NCBI GenBank assembly: GCA_003290165.1
Contig: QNQO01001162.1
Location: 62,001 to 126,000 of the forward strand
Source of the DNA: Berberis thunbergii
Lineage: Eukaryota > Streptophyta > Magnoliopsida > Ranunculales > Berberidaceae
Reading direction: 5' to 3'
Length of the DNA: 64,000 bases
Shown piece by piece: positions 34,933-46,500 of the stretch (position 1 is its first letter; each line of letters begins with the position of its first letter). Both the position numbers and the translations under genes were made by a program. The notes beneath the pieces are model-generated. The model had not been told where the DNA came from, ran no database searches, and saw only the letters and a program-made list of their open reading frames with translations.

Positions 34933-35776
34933 GATGGTCTGTGTAACAGTTACAAGATTAACGGTTCTAGGGGCTACCATGTCATGCTCTAGTTGTGATA
35001 TTGGCATGTTTGGAGGGATCTGTTGATAGCGAATGTTTGGGCGCTTGGATGCAAATGCTATTGTTGTTCACTTGCGTCTGTGCCTACAATGTTTTTGTAA
35101 TGCTTGGCCAGCTGAAATGAAAATAAATATAAAAGTGAGTAAGTTACAAAAACTTTTTATACCAAATACATTGCAATTTTTTTTCCAAAATAATCCATAA
35201 AACACCCATCTAAAACTTTTACAGTTTAACTCTCAACATCCATATGCAATTTGACTGATTGATAATCAAGCAATGCAATGACATGAAAAAAAGTAATTTA
35301 GAACAGAACCTGGTGGGTTTTTTAAAAAGAGAGACACAGAGAAGGCACCCTGGCTGCTTCCAATGCCAACATCCCAAACAAGATCATGATTGGGAGTCTT
35401 CGAAGGGAGGAATTCAAACAGCTCTGGAGGATAACAAGATCGAGTCTCTGCGTACAGTTTCGCTTGCTTATTGAACAGATATGCCATTATTGTATTTATG
35501 TTCTTCATGTTTCTGTTTCCATGATATTAAATGGTTCCTTCTCATCCTCACTTATAGGTAGAGGAATGTTGTTGAAAAAATCTCAATATTACATTATCCA
35601 ATCAAAACCACTAGCTAAGTTATTGGAAACACAGAAGCGTAATTCGATTTTATACCCTGGCTTGGCTTTAACTGTTGTGTTAGTTTTGATTTACATGTTC
35701 ATGGCTCAACAACAATAACTTTCGTTCCAAGATTGAGTTCCACTAACTCCCACCATGAATTACATGTATTGAGATT

Positions 35777-35944
35777 GAGTAAGTCTCGGCAGCCAGGGCT
35801 ACCACTGGGTTGGGCTCTTTTACACTTTTACCCCTTCCTTTTAAAACACAACCACGAATATCATTTATAGATGGGGTAGAAGTGTAAAGAGCCTAAACCT
35901 TTGCAAAAAAAATGGCTGCTAGCCCTGGCTGCCTAGAATTATTG
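35777..35944. mobile_element. Foldback MITE, Mutator-like family, copy 4
   Basis: A 168-bp element, GAGTAAGTCTCGGCAGCCAG at the left and, inverted, CAATAATTCTAGGCAGCCAG at the right. It is flanked by ATTGAGATT (35768-35776) and ATTGAAATT (35945-35953), 8/9 identical. It lies about 290 bp upstream of the methyltransferase pseudogene start. Confidence 0.72.
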
Positions 35945-35953
35945 ATTGAAATT

Positions 35954-36584
35954 AGACATAGCGATTGCACAGATTGTATAGTGATCTTGAACTATTGTAG
36001 ATGAGGTTTGTGCATTAAAACTAGAATTACATTTCTAAAATGAAGGAACCCAGATTGTCATCTTCCATCAAATGTAAACTAGGGGCGGACGCACTCTACG
36101 TGCGTATAGAGTATTTCTTTATTTTATTTTAAAAATCGATAAATAGAAATTAAAATTTTAGGGGATTTAACTAAAATTTTCTAAGAAAATAATCATAAAC
36201 AATTATTTATACTTTTAAAATTTCTGAATTAAAAAAGGTTAAAGAATAGTTTAGTGTGTGAATGTGTTCTATGTGCGCATATATTTAGTTTTTAACTTTT
36301 ATATTCATCATAATTGAAACTAATTGAAGGGCAGTGTAGAGGGATAAATTTTATAATATTAATATTGCAGACTAAAGAATTTTGCTGATTCAAACCTAAA
36401 TACATGAATTAGTATGTAATTAATAAAATTCAAAAAGAAGCTTATTATCATGACAGATTTCTTGCCAACTTGCTGCTCAAACATAATGGTCAATCGATAT
36501 ACTCAACACAACTATGATGTTAAATGGTCACAGACTTGCGTCATGACTTACGAAAACTCCTCTTCTACACTTGCAACTTTTAGG
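35954..36584. other. AT-rich spacer
   Basis: No gene or clear repeat seen between the foldback element and the LINE 3' end. Confidence 0.4.
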
Positions 36585-37342
36585 TTTTTTTTTTGATAAA
36601 ACATTTCATTAGAAACCAAATTAAGGGATATTACACCATTGCCTTCCCACTAAACTAGCTGAATGTGGGCATCTGAGTTCAAGTCACGATTCATAAATTT
36701 ACAGTACCATAAGTTCTGAATAGAAATTAAACGTCTAATGTTACTAATAATAGGACGCCACACCCATCATGTGGCCAAAAAGAATGATGTGGATCCTGCT
36801 TCAAAATAGAATTGAGCGCGCCTGAATCTCCAAGGAGTAAACCTGATTTCCACTGTTTGGCCTATATCAAAATAAGAGCCGCCTTGGCGGCAAGACACTC
36901 CGTCATGGTGCTATCCAAGATTTTTCCAGCTATCGGTTCAACAACTTTCACCAAAACATCACCCTATAGGTTGACCGCCAAAATTACCTTAGAACCCTAT
37001 TGTGAATTAGGAAAGAAACTAGCATCATAAGATACTATAATCATATTATGATAGAGAGGATCAGGTAGAGAAACGATGGGATTGGTTGTACTATTGATGT
37101 TGTGGGATCTGGCACAATGAATTTGTTCATTGATAAGACAAACCCGGGTAAATACTTCTCATGTGGGTGGGACAAAGAAGGTTTGCCTGGTGAAGTTGGG
37201 TTGGTGGTGGGATTGGGTTTCGTTATAAGCATTTGTCAAAGCTTCATGAAAGTGAAAGGTGGACTCAGGGGGTATTGACTGATTCGATAACCAATTTTTA
37301 TGCCATAATTGCCACGAGTGATTAAATTTTCTTAAAAAGCTG

Positions 37343-37744
37343 TTAGGGCAAATTTTTTATAGGGAAAATGCAATCATTCCTAATCCACCAAACAATTTGG
37401 AGAAACAGAGCAAATTGAGAAAGTAATTGGTCCTTATCTAGCCTGTGAGTGTTAGCTGTCTTCCACATGAAGTTGAAAAACTTTGGTATAGAAGGGTAAT
37501 CAAAGTCTTGGGTGAGCCAGTCAATGGGGATGGGGGAGATCTGCCAAAGTCTGTGAGTGATAGAGCATTGGAAGAAAAGATGTAAAACATCTTCTTGATG
37601 ATTTTCACAGAGAGAACAAATATCTTCAATAGGGGTGTGTATTCTAACTAGATTTGATCTGGTTGGGATGATGTTATTTTCAATCTTCCATACTAAGAAG
37701 AAAGTTGAAGAGGGAGCTTTGATTCTCCAAAGATCTCTTAACAC
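37343..37744 (-). pseudogene. LINE ORF2 C-terminal zinc-binding domain (zf-RVT)
   Basis: The frame reads LWRIKAPSSTFFLVWKIENN, then CSLCENHQEDVLHLFFQCSI, THRLW. The Cys-X2-Cys...His...Cys arrangement and W-rich start are those of the zf-RVT domain that follows plant L1 reverse transcriptases. It is separated from the RT frame by about 45 bp in another frame. Confidence 0.8.
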
Positions 37745-37788
37745 TTGGTGATCAAATCCTTGAGTGGTGTGATTTGATGAAGACCCGA

Positions 37789-39771
37789 TTATTCGTTCAC
37801 TTGAAAAAGTTTTGGTTGCACTTTTGACAGTGAAAATACCATTTTTTTCGGAGTCCAGATAAGAGAATCATGTGTAGTTGACGCTCGAAGGTTTATGTTT
37901 AAAATATCGTTTGCAACCGGGGTTGGAAAGAGACTGTGGACAAGAGTATCATTCCGACGGATATTTTTGTTGAACGGGTTATGCCAGAGGTCCTGTATTG
38001 AACCAGGGAGAGTTTGAAGAGATTGGTCCCAAAGACAATCCTTTAGGACCAAATTGGGCGTTACCCAACAATCATTCTGAAGGTCAATGTTCTGACCCGA
38101 TCCGACCTGCCACACGATTAAGTTTTGAATCTTTTGAAGGGTTGTGATATTAGCTCTCCAGGCAAAGGAAGCGACGGAAGGGGCTTTGGACACCTGTGAA
38201 ATACTTTTATTGTTCAAATACATGGCATTGAGTTGAGTAGCGCGGTAGGTAAGGTGAGAAGATATGATTTGCCACATGCTTTTGGTCATAAGGGCCAAGT
38301 TTTTGTTCCTGATTGTAGGAATATTAAGGCCACCTAGGGAGCAGTTTTGGGAGATGATGTCCCAAGTGCAAAGATGTTTTGCCTTGCTTTCATCAGATCC
38401 CTTCCACCAAAAATTATGAGTCAAGTTGTCAATAGTAGTGGAAATGGAGCAAGGTAGTAGAAATGTTTGCATATTGTAAACATGGATTAAATTAATTACA
38501 ACTTTGATCATAATCGTTTTACCAGGTTGAGAGAGAACCTTAGATTTCCAACTTGTTAGTTTGGAATTGACTTTATCAATGATAAATTGAAAATCCTTAC
38601 TTTTGTTTTTCAACAATAGAAGACACGAGCCTAGGTATTTATCTTTGGGACTGTACAATTTAGACCCCAGGATCCTATTGATCATCTTCGCATGTCTTTT
38701 GTAGACATTGGAACTGTAGAATACCGAGGACTTATCAAAATTAATACTTTGCCCCGAAACTTGGCAGTACTGATTGAGCAACTCTTTGACTGAATGGGCT
38801 TCAGTTAAAGATGCTCTACAAAAAAGCATGAGGTCGTCCGCGTAAAGGATATGAATATTTGAAGGTGAGTGAGGCCTGATTCTAATCCCTCTGATCAAAT
38901 TGTCTGATTCCACCAGCTGCAGGACACGGGAGAGGGCTTCTACAACCAGAATGAATAAGGGGAAAGAGGGTCCCCTTGTCTGAGTCCTCTGGTGGGTTTT
39001 ATAGAAGAGAGTGGAGTTCCATTGAGAAGGACCTGCAGAGTTGTGGTGGAGATACACTGTTGTATCATCTGGATCCAAAAGTCTAAAAACCTAAGTTTTT
39101 GAAGGCGAAGGAGTATAAAAGACCATTCGACCATGTCGTAGGCTTTAGCCATGTATATTTTGATGGCCATCCAACCTTGCTTCTGTTTACAGAAATGTTT
39201 CATCTGGAAAAAAGGTCTCGTGAGCAAGACTAACATTGTCCGTTATCGAATGACCTTTAAAGAAAACTCTTTGATTTGGAGAAATGATGTCATCCAAAAA
39301 AGGTTTAAACGAATTGGCCAGGATTTTAGATATAACCTTGTAAATCACATTGCAAAGCCTAATGGGTCTGAATTTATTAGGGGAGATCGGATTGGCAACT
39401 TTGGGGATCAGGGCAATGAATGTCTCGTTCAGTTTAGGATCCTATTGTCGGGTGACAAAAAAATGAGCGATAACCTTTATGACATCTTGTTTGACTATAT
39501 CCTAGTAGTGTTTGAAAAAGAACGCATGAAAGCCATCCGGTCCAGGAGCTTTGCGGCTCCCAAAGGCGAAAATGGTGGTTTTTATCTCTTCCTTCGAAGG
39601 GATGGAGAGGAGATTTGTGTTTTCTTCGTCTGAGATGACATGCGAGAATAACGAGAGGATATTTTCACCATCAACAAGATTAGAGGAGGTATAAATTTTC
39701 TGAAAATAATCATTCATCACTTTACCCACTGATTCATGATTATTCTGCCAGACATTATGCTCATTCTTCAA
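37789..39771 (-). pseudogene. LINE ORF2 reverse transcriptase remnant
   Basis: Three overlapping frames carry successive RT blocks. 39771-39502 has FGSRKAPGPDGFHAFFF, 39236-38940 has AKAYDMVEWSFILLRLQKL and GLRQGDPLSPYSF, and 39078-37789 has HILYADDLMLFCRA (catalytic YADD near 38835) and thumb-like sequence to LVHSLFPTPVANDILNINLR. The enzyme would copy element RNA at a nicked target. Frame shifts between blocks rule out an intact protein. Confidence 0.85.
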
Positions 39772-40051
39772 ATGAAGAATTTAATTCCTTTTACGACGAA
39801 GCAAAGCAGATAGGTGATTTTTTTTTTTTTTTTTTTTTTTTTGTATTTCTATCATCATCTTTAAGCCAAGATTGACCCGATTTGTTTATCCAGAAAAGTT
39901 CTTCTCTAATGAGGGGCTCCTCAATCCTGTCCTCTAGAATCCTGATTTCAATTGCGTTATCCCTGGACGGGATTTGATCTTGCAGACGAGAGAGGGCGTC
40001 CTATGTTTCCTTTAAGCAAGTGTGAATGCTGCGAAATTCCGACTTATTCCA

Positions 40052-40291
40052 CTAGGTAAGTTTTTTACTTAAGTTCTTAGTTTTTAAGTGAAAGTTTTGA
40101 TATGGAAGATCATGTTGTTGAGTAAACCAATAAGAGGCGACCACTGGTCGGCAAGTAGGATCCCTAGTCCACATGTGAAAAAATCTGAAAGGTTTAAGGC
40201 ATTTGGGTGAAAAGTTGGACACTAATTGAATAGAAATTGTACGGTGGTATGAATGGAGTAACCGATGGTCGAGGGAAAGAGTTGAAGCCAC
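40052..40291 (-). pseudogene. LINE endonuclease tail fragment
   Basis: SLDHRLLHSYHRTISIQLVS, then KPFRFFHMWTRDPTCRPVVA. This resembles the C-terminal end of plant L1 apurinic-type endonucleases, where SDH and RPFRF.NMW are conserved. The N-terminal endonuclease half is not seen between here and ORF1, where a hAT remnant lies. Confidence 0.6.
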
Positions 40292-40319
40292 TTTGTCGGA
40301 CCACCGAGTTCTTGTTTTC

Positions 40320-40522
40320 TTCTCTGATGGATAGGGAGGAGAAGGGAGAGGGAAGAGAAAAAAATATCTAGTTTGAAAGAGATTGGACCGAGACCGGCCT
40401 GAGAATTCGGTTAACCGCCCTTATTCGGTCCGGTCTCGGTTCTCAAATTTCAGTTTTCAAAATTTTGGTCCGGGCTTCGATTTTAGGTTTTCTGGCCGAT
40501 TACTCGGACCTGCCCAACCCTA
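40320..40522. mobile_element. hAT remnant inside the LINE
   Basis: The right end, read inward, is TAGGGTTGGGCAGGTCCGAG. The stretch 'gggcttcgattttaggtttt' is shared with the end of the hAT element at 53245-54344. The left terminus is missing, so this is a truncated copy. It interrupts the LINE between ORF1 and the endonuclease. Confidence 0.6.
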
Positions 40523-40525
40523 GCT

Positions 40526-41588
40526 TTAGGTGGACACATGTGGGATCGTTGCCCGACAGTCAAGCAACAGTGCTATAGCCAACTCTAAACAAGCACTTGT
40601 GGATGTCCACCCTGTTTGACCTGATGGCTTTGGAGCAACAGTCAACACCAAGCTTTCTGAACGTCTAATACGGTTTTGAAGGAACACGGGAGCCGAGCGC
40701 CTATTGAAAGCTGGAGATCTACCAAAAATTCTTTCCGTTTTCACTTTAATTCTTGAGCTTAATAGGAAAGGTAATGCTAGGGATTTGATACTTTTTCTTG
40801 GGTTTATCTCTTTGAATTGTTGTGTAGTAGATCTGAGCATGGGACAAGCTTCATTGAAGGTGTGACCTCTCCTTTCGCAGCAGAAACATAACGTAGTCAT
40901 ATCCTCATAGCATAATCGAAAGAGAAAGGATAGACCTCTAGGTAAGCCAAAGTCTGTTGCCATCTTGCATGGGAGAGGTTTATTTGCATCAAGCCAGATT
41001 TTGAATCTTATGTACGACACTGAAAGATCCTAAAGGGAGGCAATGTCAACTTCCATGAACGTCCCCAAGCACGATGCGAGGATCTTCTAGTCATCCAGAG
41101 AAATTTGTTGAATTGGGAATTCATGAACTCTCACCCAGACAGGTACATGATTATAATTGATCATGTGGAATTCCGGCTCCCATTTTTTGACCGAGATCAA
41201 CCAACCAAAGAGACCAAGGTCCATTGAGCAGAGTTTTTTTTTCCATGTCTTCTGAGTTGGTGAATCTGACCAGGTAATAACAGTTGTCTATATCTTGATT
41301 TTTCGATAGAGTTTCTATATAAAAAGGATGTTTGTTCTCCCATTGATGAGCCATACGCATTGCAAAAGTTTCTTTGTTGATCTGTTGATGATGGAAAAAT
41401 TTTGCAACCGTACGAAGTTCCGAATCTTCCAAAGCTTGTTGCTGTTTTGGAGCAAACACCGGTGTGGGTAGGGTCAGATTTTGAGCCAGATGTGTTTCAA
41501 GCTTGTGGATGAGTAGGCCAGTTTGGGTATTAGGCAAGTCCTTTGGTAGTGGATTTGGTGGCAGTGGGGTTGTTATTGAACTATCCAT
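40526..41588 (-). pseudogene. LINE ORF1 remnant (DUF4283 and zinc knuckle)
   Basis: 41588-41151 has a DUF4283-like stretch (AMRMAHQWENKHPFYIETLS, then CYYLVRFTNSEDMEKKTLLN, GPWSL). 41020-40526 continues with FKIWLDANKPLPCKMATDFG and a knuckle-like CFCCERRGHTFNEAC. This is the RNA-binding ORF1 of plant L1 elements. The two pieces are out of frame. Confidence 0.7.
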
Positions 41589-42190
41589 TGTGGATGTAAA
41601 GGGTGGGACGATGTGGACGTTGTGAAATTGTAAAAGGGGTTGAAGATAATGTTTGATCTGTTGGGTGTAGTTGATGGAATCTGAGTTGTAGTAGCTATGT
41701 TTTGTTGGCCTCCCGACTGCATTTGAAGAAAATGGTAGCAGTACTGTACTTGGTATCCGTGGGTGACAAGGCCTTCATCTGAGGCTGCCCAAATTATTGT
41801 TGTAGATGGCATTCTTCTGAATCGTTCATGATGCTGTTGGTTTTTGGAATTGCGATCATAGATAATATTTTGTTCAATGAGTGGAACGATTTGGTTATCC
41901 ATGCTGGGTAGGGAGATGATGTGATTTGCTTGTGGCGGCTAATTAATGGAGGTTAAATGATGAGAAGTTCTTGGTAAGGGAGGTTACAAGTATCACTAGT
42001 GTATAAGAGATGCGGCTGGAAAGTACACTGCCCGAGACCTGCAATAAAAAGCAAACACAGAGGAAACAGGAAACAGAAAAACAGTAAGTTGAAACCTGAG
42101 GTTAAAGCTCCATTGGAGATGGGGTGAAATAAAAGTGAAGGGAAGAAATAACAGTTGTGCTTCTTTCTCTGAAATTTCCTTTTCAATTGA

Positions 42191-42701
42191 CTACAAACAA
42201 GTAGACGTAAAACACCAACTCTAACATGCTTTGAGCCCCCAATCGTCCTTGGTGAATCTGCTTATACTGTCTTGATTGGATCACCTGTCGCTGATCAAAC
42301 ATCCATCCCATGCAAAGCTCCCCTTGGAATCCACAAACCAATCCCTGTTACTTGTAACAAGTGCTTATGTGCTAAATCATTTGAGATAGTTCGACTCCAA
42401 TTCCTCACAAATGCTTCTGAACAACAAAACAGTGCAACTTAGGCCTAAACTTATGACAAAAGGAAGATAGGTATATCCATCAAATGATGATGTAAAATAT
42501 ATCTCGGTCAACGCCTTTTGAGTCCTTTGAACTCATCCTAGTTTTTTCTCCTTCCACAAAATTTTTTGCTAACCGAACAAACTGCTTATCGATAACCATA
42601 AAAACGGAAGGGGGAATCAAGTAGATACAAATACACCCTTTGTATGAACATATGTGCCACCCACGATCCCATGCACCTAACTCAGATGGATAATTTGCAG
42701 A
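42191..42701. other. Spacer and GTE 3' flank
   Basis: The presumed 3' UTR of the minus-strand GTE gene and possibly the LINE 5' end. No other feature seen. Confidence 0.35.
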
Positions 42702-43520
42702 TCAAGAATTGAACAATTTTTGTTTCTTAGCAGTCTTGGCAAGAGCATCACAGATTTCCTTCTTTCGTTTTGAGTTGTCATTTCCAACCTTAGGATTTGA
42801 AGAACTTTTGCCCTTACCTTCCAAAGCATCTCTCACAAAAAATTTCAGCCGCCACAAAGTTGATTCACTCTGCAATCAATATCACCACTATTAATTAGTT
42901 TATGGCCCAAAAAAGAAAAAGAAAAAACACTAAAATTGTAAAGTTGTATAACCTGAGCATCCATGTCAACGTCCACCTCCTCGGCAGTAGCTTCGAAGCT
43001 TGAATTTTTTTGAGCAATAATTTCAAGTGCCTTGGTAAGATCTTCTGGAGACAATTTGCTTAGGCCTGAGCCAAGCTTTCTTTTCTCTTCCACAGACATT
43101 TTCCTGAAATTGTTCCAGTAATTGGCCATTTAATATAGGAGAATCAAGGATTAGGCAACAAATCAATTCAAAAAAATCACAATGAAACTCATAGCCAGAT
43201 CGCGCACTAATTGTTGAGGAATAATGCAAACCAGTGCTATTCAGTAATTTAGATTTAGTACAAAGGAATACAAAGATAGAACTAAGTATGAACGATCTCT
43301 TTTGCCTTTTAATCTAATTAGAGGTCTGAATTTTTGGCAAAACATGTAACAGTTTATTAAGAGGTCTGAATTTTGGCAAAACATGCAACAGTTTAATCTT
43401 TTGCCTTTTAAGCAAGTCAGACCTCTAAGTTATTAAGAGGTAAAATACACACCCCCTAAGTGCTCAGTTTGCAGGACTGAAGTACAAATGAGAAGAAACC
43501 AATGTCAACGCATTATGATA

Positions 43521-43562
<42 letters not shown>

Positions 43563-46500
43563 CAATAATAATTAAAACAAAAATTCATGACCTTTAAGTT
43601 TTGTTTATAGTTGGAAGATTTCCACAAACACAAAGCTTCTCTTACAACACTTTGAAGTTTTCTATTATTTTTTTGTTTCTTGCTTTTCAATTTTTGTTAT
43701 ATCCAGGTCATAACTCTTCCGATGTGCTAAACCATGAAATATTATGAAAACAACACTATTCTTTTATGTGCCCAGTAATTTCTGTCAGTTAACCAAGCAA
43801 AGGGAGAACCTTTTCCTTCATATTCCTTCATTCAACAAAATTGTGAACAGGTTCTTTGCAAGGGAAACTCATTGCAACAAAAGTATAATTAAAACAGAGA
43901 GATTTCCATGAACAAGTGTTCTCATGATATGTCAAACCAATAGGTTAAGTATCCAACAGAATGAAATAACTTAACTGGAACATTAAACAATATAACAACA
44001 CCGATACTCATCTCATCTAATCAATCAAGTGCATCACATGTAACTATTGCCAATATAAAATCTACGCGATTAAATTAGAATACAAAGTTTCTTATTTATG
44101 ACGTATATATCTGTTTCAAAGAACATACCTACACTTTTGAACCACCATTTCTCTTAGATCATCCAAATGCTTATCAGCCTCGTAAAGCTGGATACAGTTC
44201 AAAACTTTGTGAGAAACTTTTAGTTATGATTTTTCAACATGATAACCTGTTTCTTCTCATAGGGATAATATACTAACATTCTAGGAATATCATACAAGAA
44301 CACTGAATCCCTTGATGGGAACAAAGAAGACACTTGTGGTAGTCTGCATGATATTCAATCAAATGAGGAGACGTTGAAAATGGCAAGAAGATAGAAATTT
44401 TCACATACTTCATTACTCAACTCCCTAGCCAATTTGGCATTAGCAGCTTCCTGAGCAAGTTGCATGGCCTTTTGTGCCTCTGCTTCTTCTCCCTTTCGTC
44501 TTGTTTCCTGCAAATACCAGGTCAGAACTCATGCTCCTAATCACAAGGAGGGTTGTGTGTGTGTGTGGTGTATTTCAGAAGAAAGGATACATCCCACAGT
44601 AAAGCTAATACAAAGTCAGTTCACCTCTCTTGGAAAATAAATCTTTACCTCTTCGATTACTTTTGGCAAAGTTGTAACCACTTCTCTTCAAATCTATCCA
44701 ACAAGGTTTTGGCCATAATATGGAAGTCGTTTCTGTCATCATTATATGTCATTGCATTCTTCAAAACCAACCTCACATCAGCACACATTTCTCGGACATT
44801 CTCATAGCCACCATCTTTTGCTTCCATTTTTTGTCTTATAGTACCAAAATCCATGGGCTTCTGAATAACCTATACAAGCCAGCTGAGGTTAATCAATGGC
44901 TAGACTACAGTAAATTTGTTTGATAGAGGGAAACCCACCTCATCAAATAGAGAAAAGACGCGGAACAGATAAAATTACAATCCTTATATTTTCAAGTGAC
45001 AGGTAATATAAACAGAATGATAAAAAAAGGTGCTAATCCCCTTACCTTGTTCAACTAATCTCTTGAGGTTAGTGTTGACTCTATGGTTTTGGTGAAGTCT
45101 AAAGTCTTAAATCTTTATGATTTAACGAGGAAACTGGGTTTTAGGGCAATAGCGACTGTTAAGCATTCAAATACCCGACATCCCAATGATGCCACTTTGA
45201 ACAATCAATTGCTATTGCTGATCACTTCAATTTGACCTGACCGTTGATGGACCCAGACACTTTCCACTGGTTTTAGTTGCACATTTTTATCATGGTCCTC
45301 ACCAATAGATTTGGAGCTCGTTCCTGAAAAATTCTCTAAGTCGTGAACCAAGCCGATAAATGTCATAGGTATCTGGAACTGATTAGTTAGCTTATTCGAA
45401 AACTGGATTTTGTGGTAACTTCAAGATTGTAAAGTGTCTATCGTACATGGGAATAGTGTGGTTAATTTTTGTAGTAAGAAACTTCATGGGAATAAGAGAA
45501 ATTGGACAACTTTGACATTTTTGTTAGCATCTCTGCTGAAAAACTCCAGAGGTACACAAAATGGAGCTCAGATGTCTTCTTCAAGGAATATCATGTGTTG
45601 ATCAGGATCATTTGGGTTGGCGAGGGGATGGGGATCTGATGTATGATTTCTCAAAATGGCCAGCACACAAATCATAACCTCACCTCATAATAATCTTTTA
45701 AGCCAAGACCTTCAACATCTACAGGTGCCATGAAGGGCCAAGACCAGTTGTGCATCGTGATCTGCAAGTAATAGAATAATAGATTAGGATACATTCAGTG
45801 GGTATCCAATGAGAAAAGTAGATTTTTTTTGCATAATCTACACCTTATTTCAACGATTGTGAATAGTAACATCAACATAGTTTAACTCCATTAAGATCTA
45901 TATTTTCTATCAAGAAATTTATGCCAGATCCTCGCAAACGCATGCCACTTCAGATGATATTAGATACCCCTTTAACTCCTCAGTGCATAGATCTCCACTG
46001 ACAAATGCAATAATCAGTTAAATTACCCACATCACATAAAGCGCATTTATTATATTAACATGCATTACAATCCCAATAGAAAGAAGAAACTTGCACTACT
46101 GAAGTTCCCTATCATATGTTGGGACTGCTAAACTTCCACACAGATACTATGCAATTTTCAACGAGTACCTTGTCAAATATTGTGCCAAACTGATGCATAA
46201 GCTCTTGCATTCGCTTTGTTGCAGCTGCTTCTCTCGTAGCTGAATCTTGCAGCAGCTTCTTAGTGCTGAGAATCAGCTTCTCCTTATCTTTATCCTTGAG
46301 ACCAGAATTACCTTTGGAACTATTGGACTGTCTTTTACTCAAGGATGAGTAGAACTCTGCCAATTTATTCACCTTTTGCTCAAACTGCAAAAATATAAAT
46401 TCTGGTATTATGAACAATTAAAAAGAAGGGTTTTGTAATAGAAGTTCTGATTGGGTAAAATAATCTACTTGCACCCTACTAACAACTTTTTTTTGAGCAA

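Larger units (their letters stand above)
34035..35487 (-). pseudogene. SAM-dependent methyltransferase pseudogene
   Basis: Exon 1 starts at 35487 (MAYLFNKQAKLYAETRSCYP, then VWDVGIGSSQ, a decayed form of the SAM-binding VWDVGTGSGQ). Exon 2 (from about 35103) reads LAKHYKNIVGTDASEQQ, then in another frame IAFASKRPNIRYQQIPPNMP and IHWFDLPTFYSQVINYVLKK. Exon 3 (about 34680-34520) reads YRSIDFPFEPVDGLESAWPF, then LDLDGYLTYVRSWSGY. It resumes at about 34140-34035 as YGVELLRKEVVEEF...HPLFLRIGRLQP and stop. The family is the plant MAxLFxKQAKxYAxxRPxYP methyltransferases, of uncertain substrate. Damage: a frameshift at about 35050, a tandem duplication of the HWFDLP segment, and two foldback elements inside exon 3. 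Confidence 0.85.
36585..42190 (-). mobile_element. L1-type LINE, decayed, near full length
   Basis: Minus-strand element. Its 3' end is the poly(T) at 36585-36594, preceded on the coding strand by the usual TTTTATC. Order on the minus strand: ORF1 region (41588-40526), endonuclease tail (about 40291-40052), reverse transcriptase (39771-37789) and zinc-binding tail (37744-37343). The 5' limit is uncertain. A possible target copy ('tgcaacttagg' near 42433 against 'tgcaacttttagg' at 36571) would give about 5.8 kb, but the match is imperfect. Frame changes and a hAT remnant show it is dead. Confidence 0.8.

Noticed and set aside
36812..37030. Plus-strand ORF near the LINE 3' end
   Set aside because: Falls in the LINE 3' region opposite its coding strand, with no domain.
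39151..39633. 160-codon plus-strand ORF
   Set aside because: Shadow of the reverse transcriptase on the minus strand.
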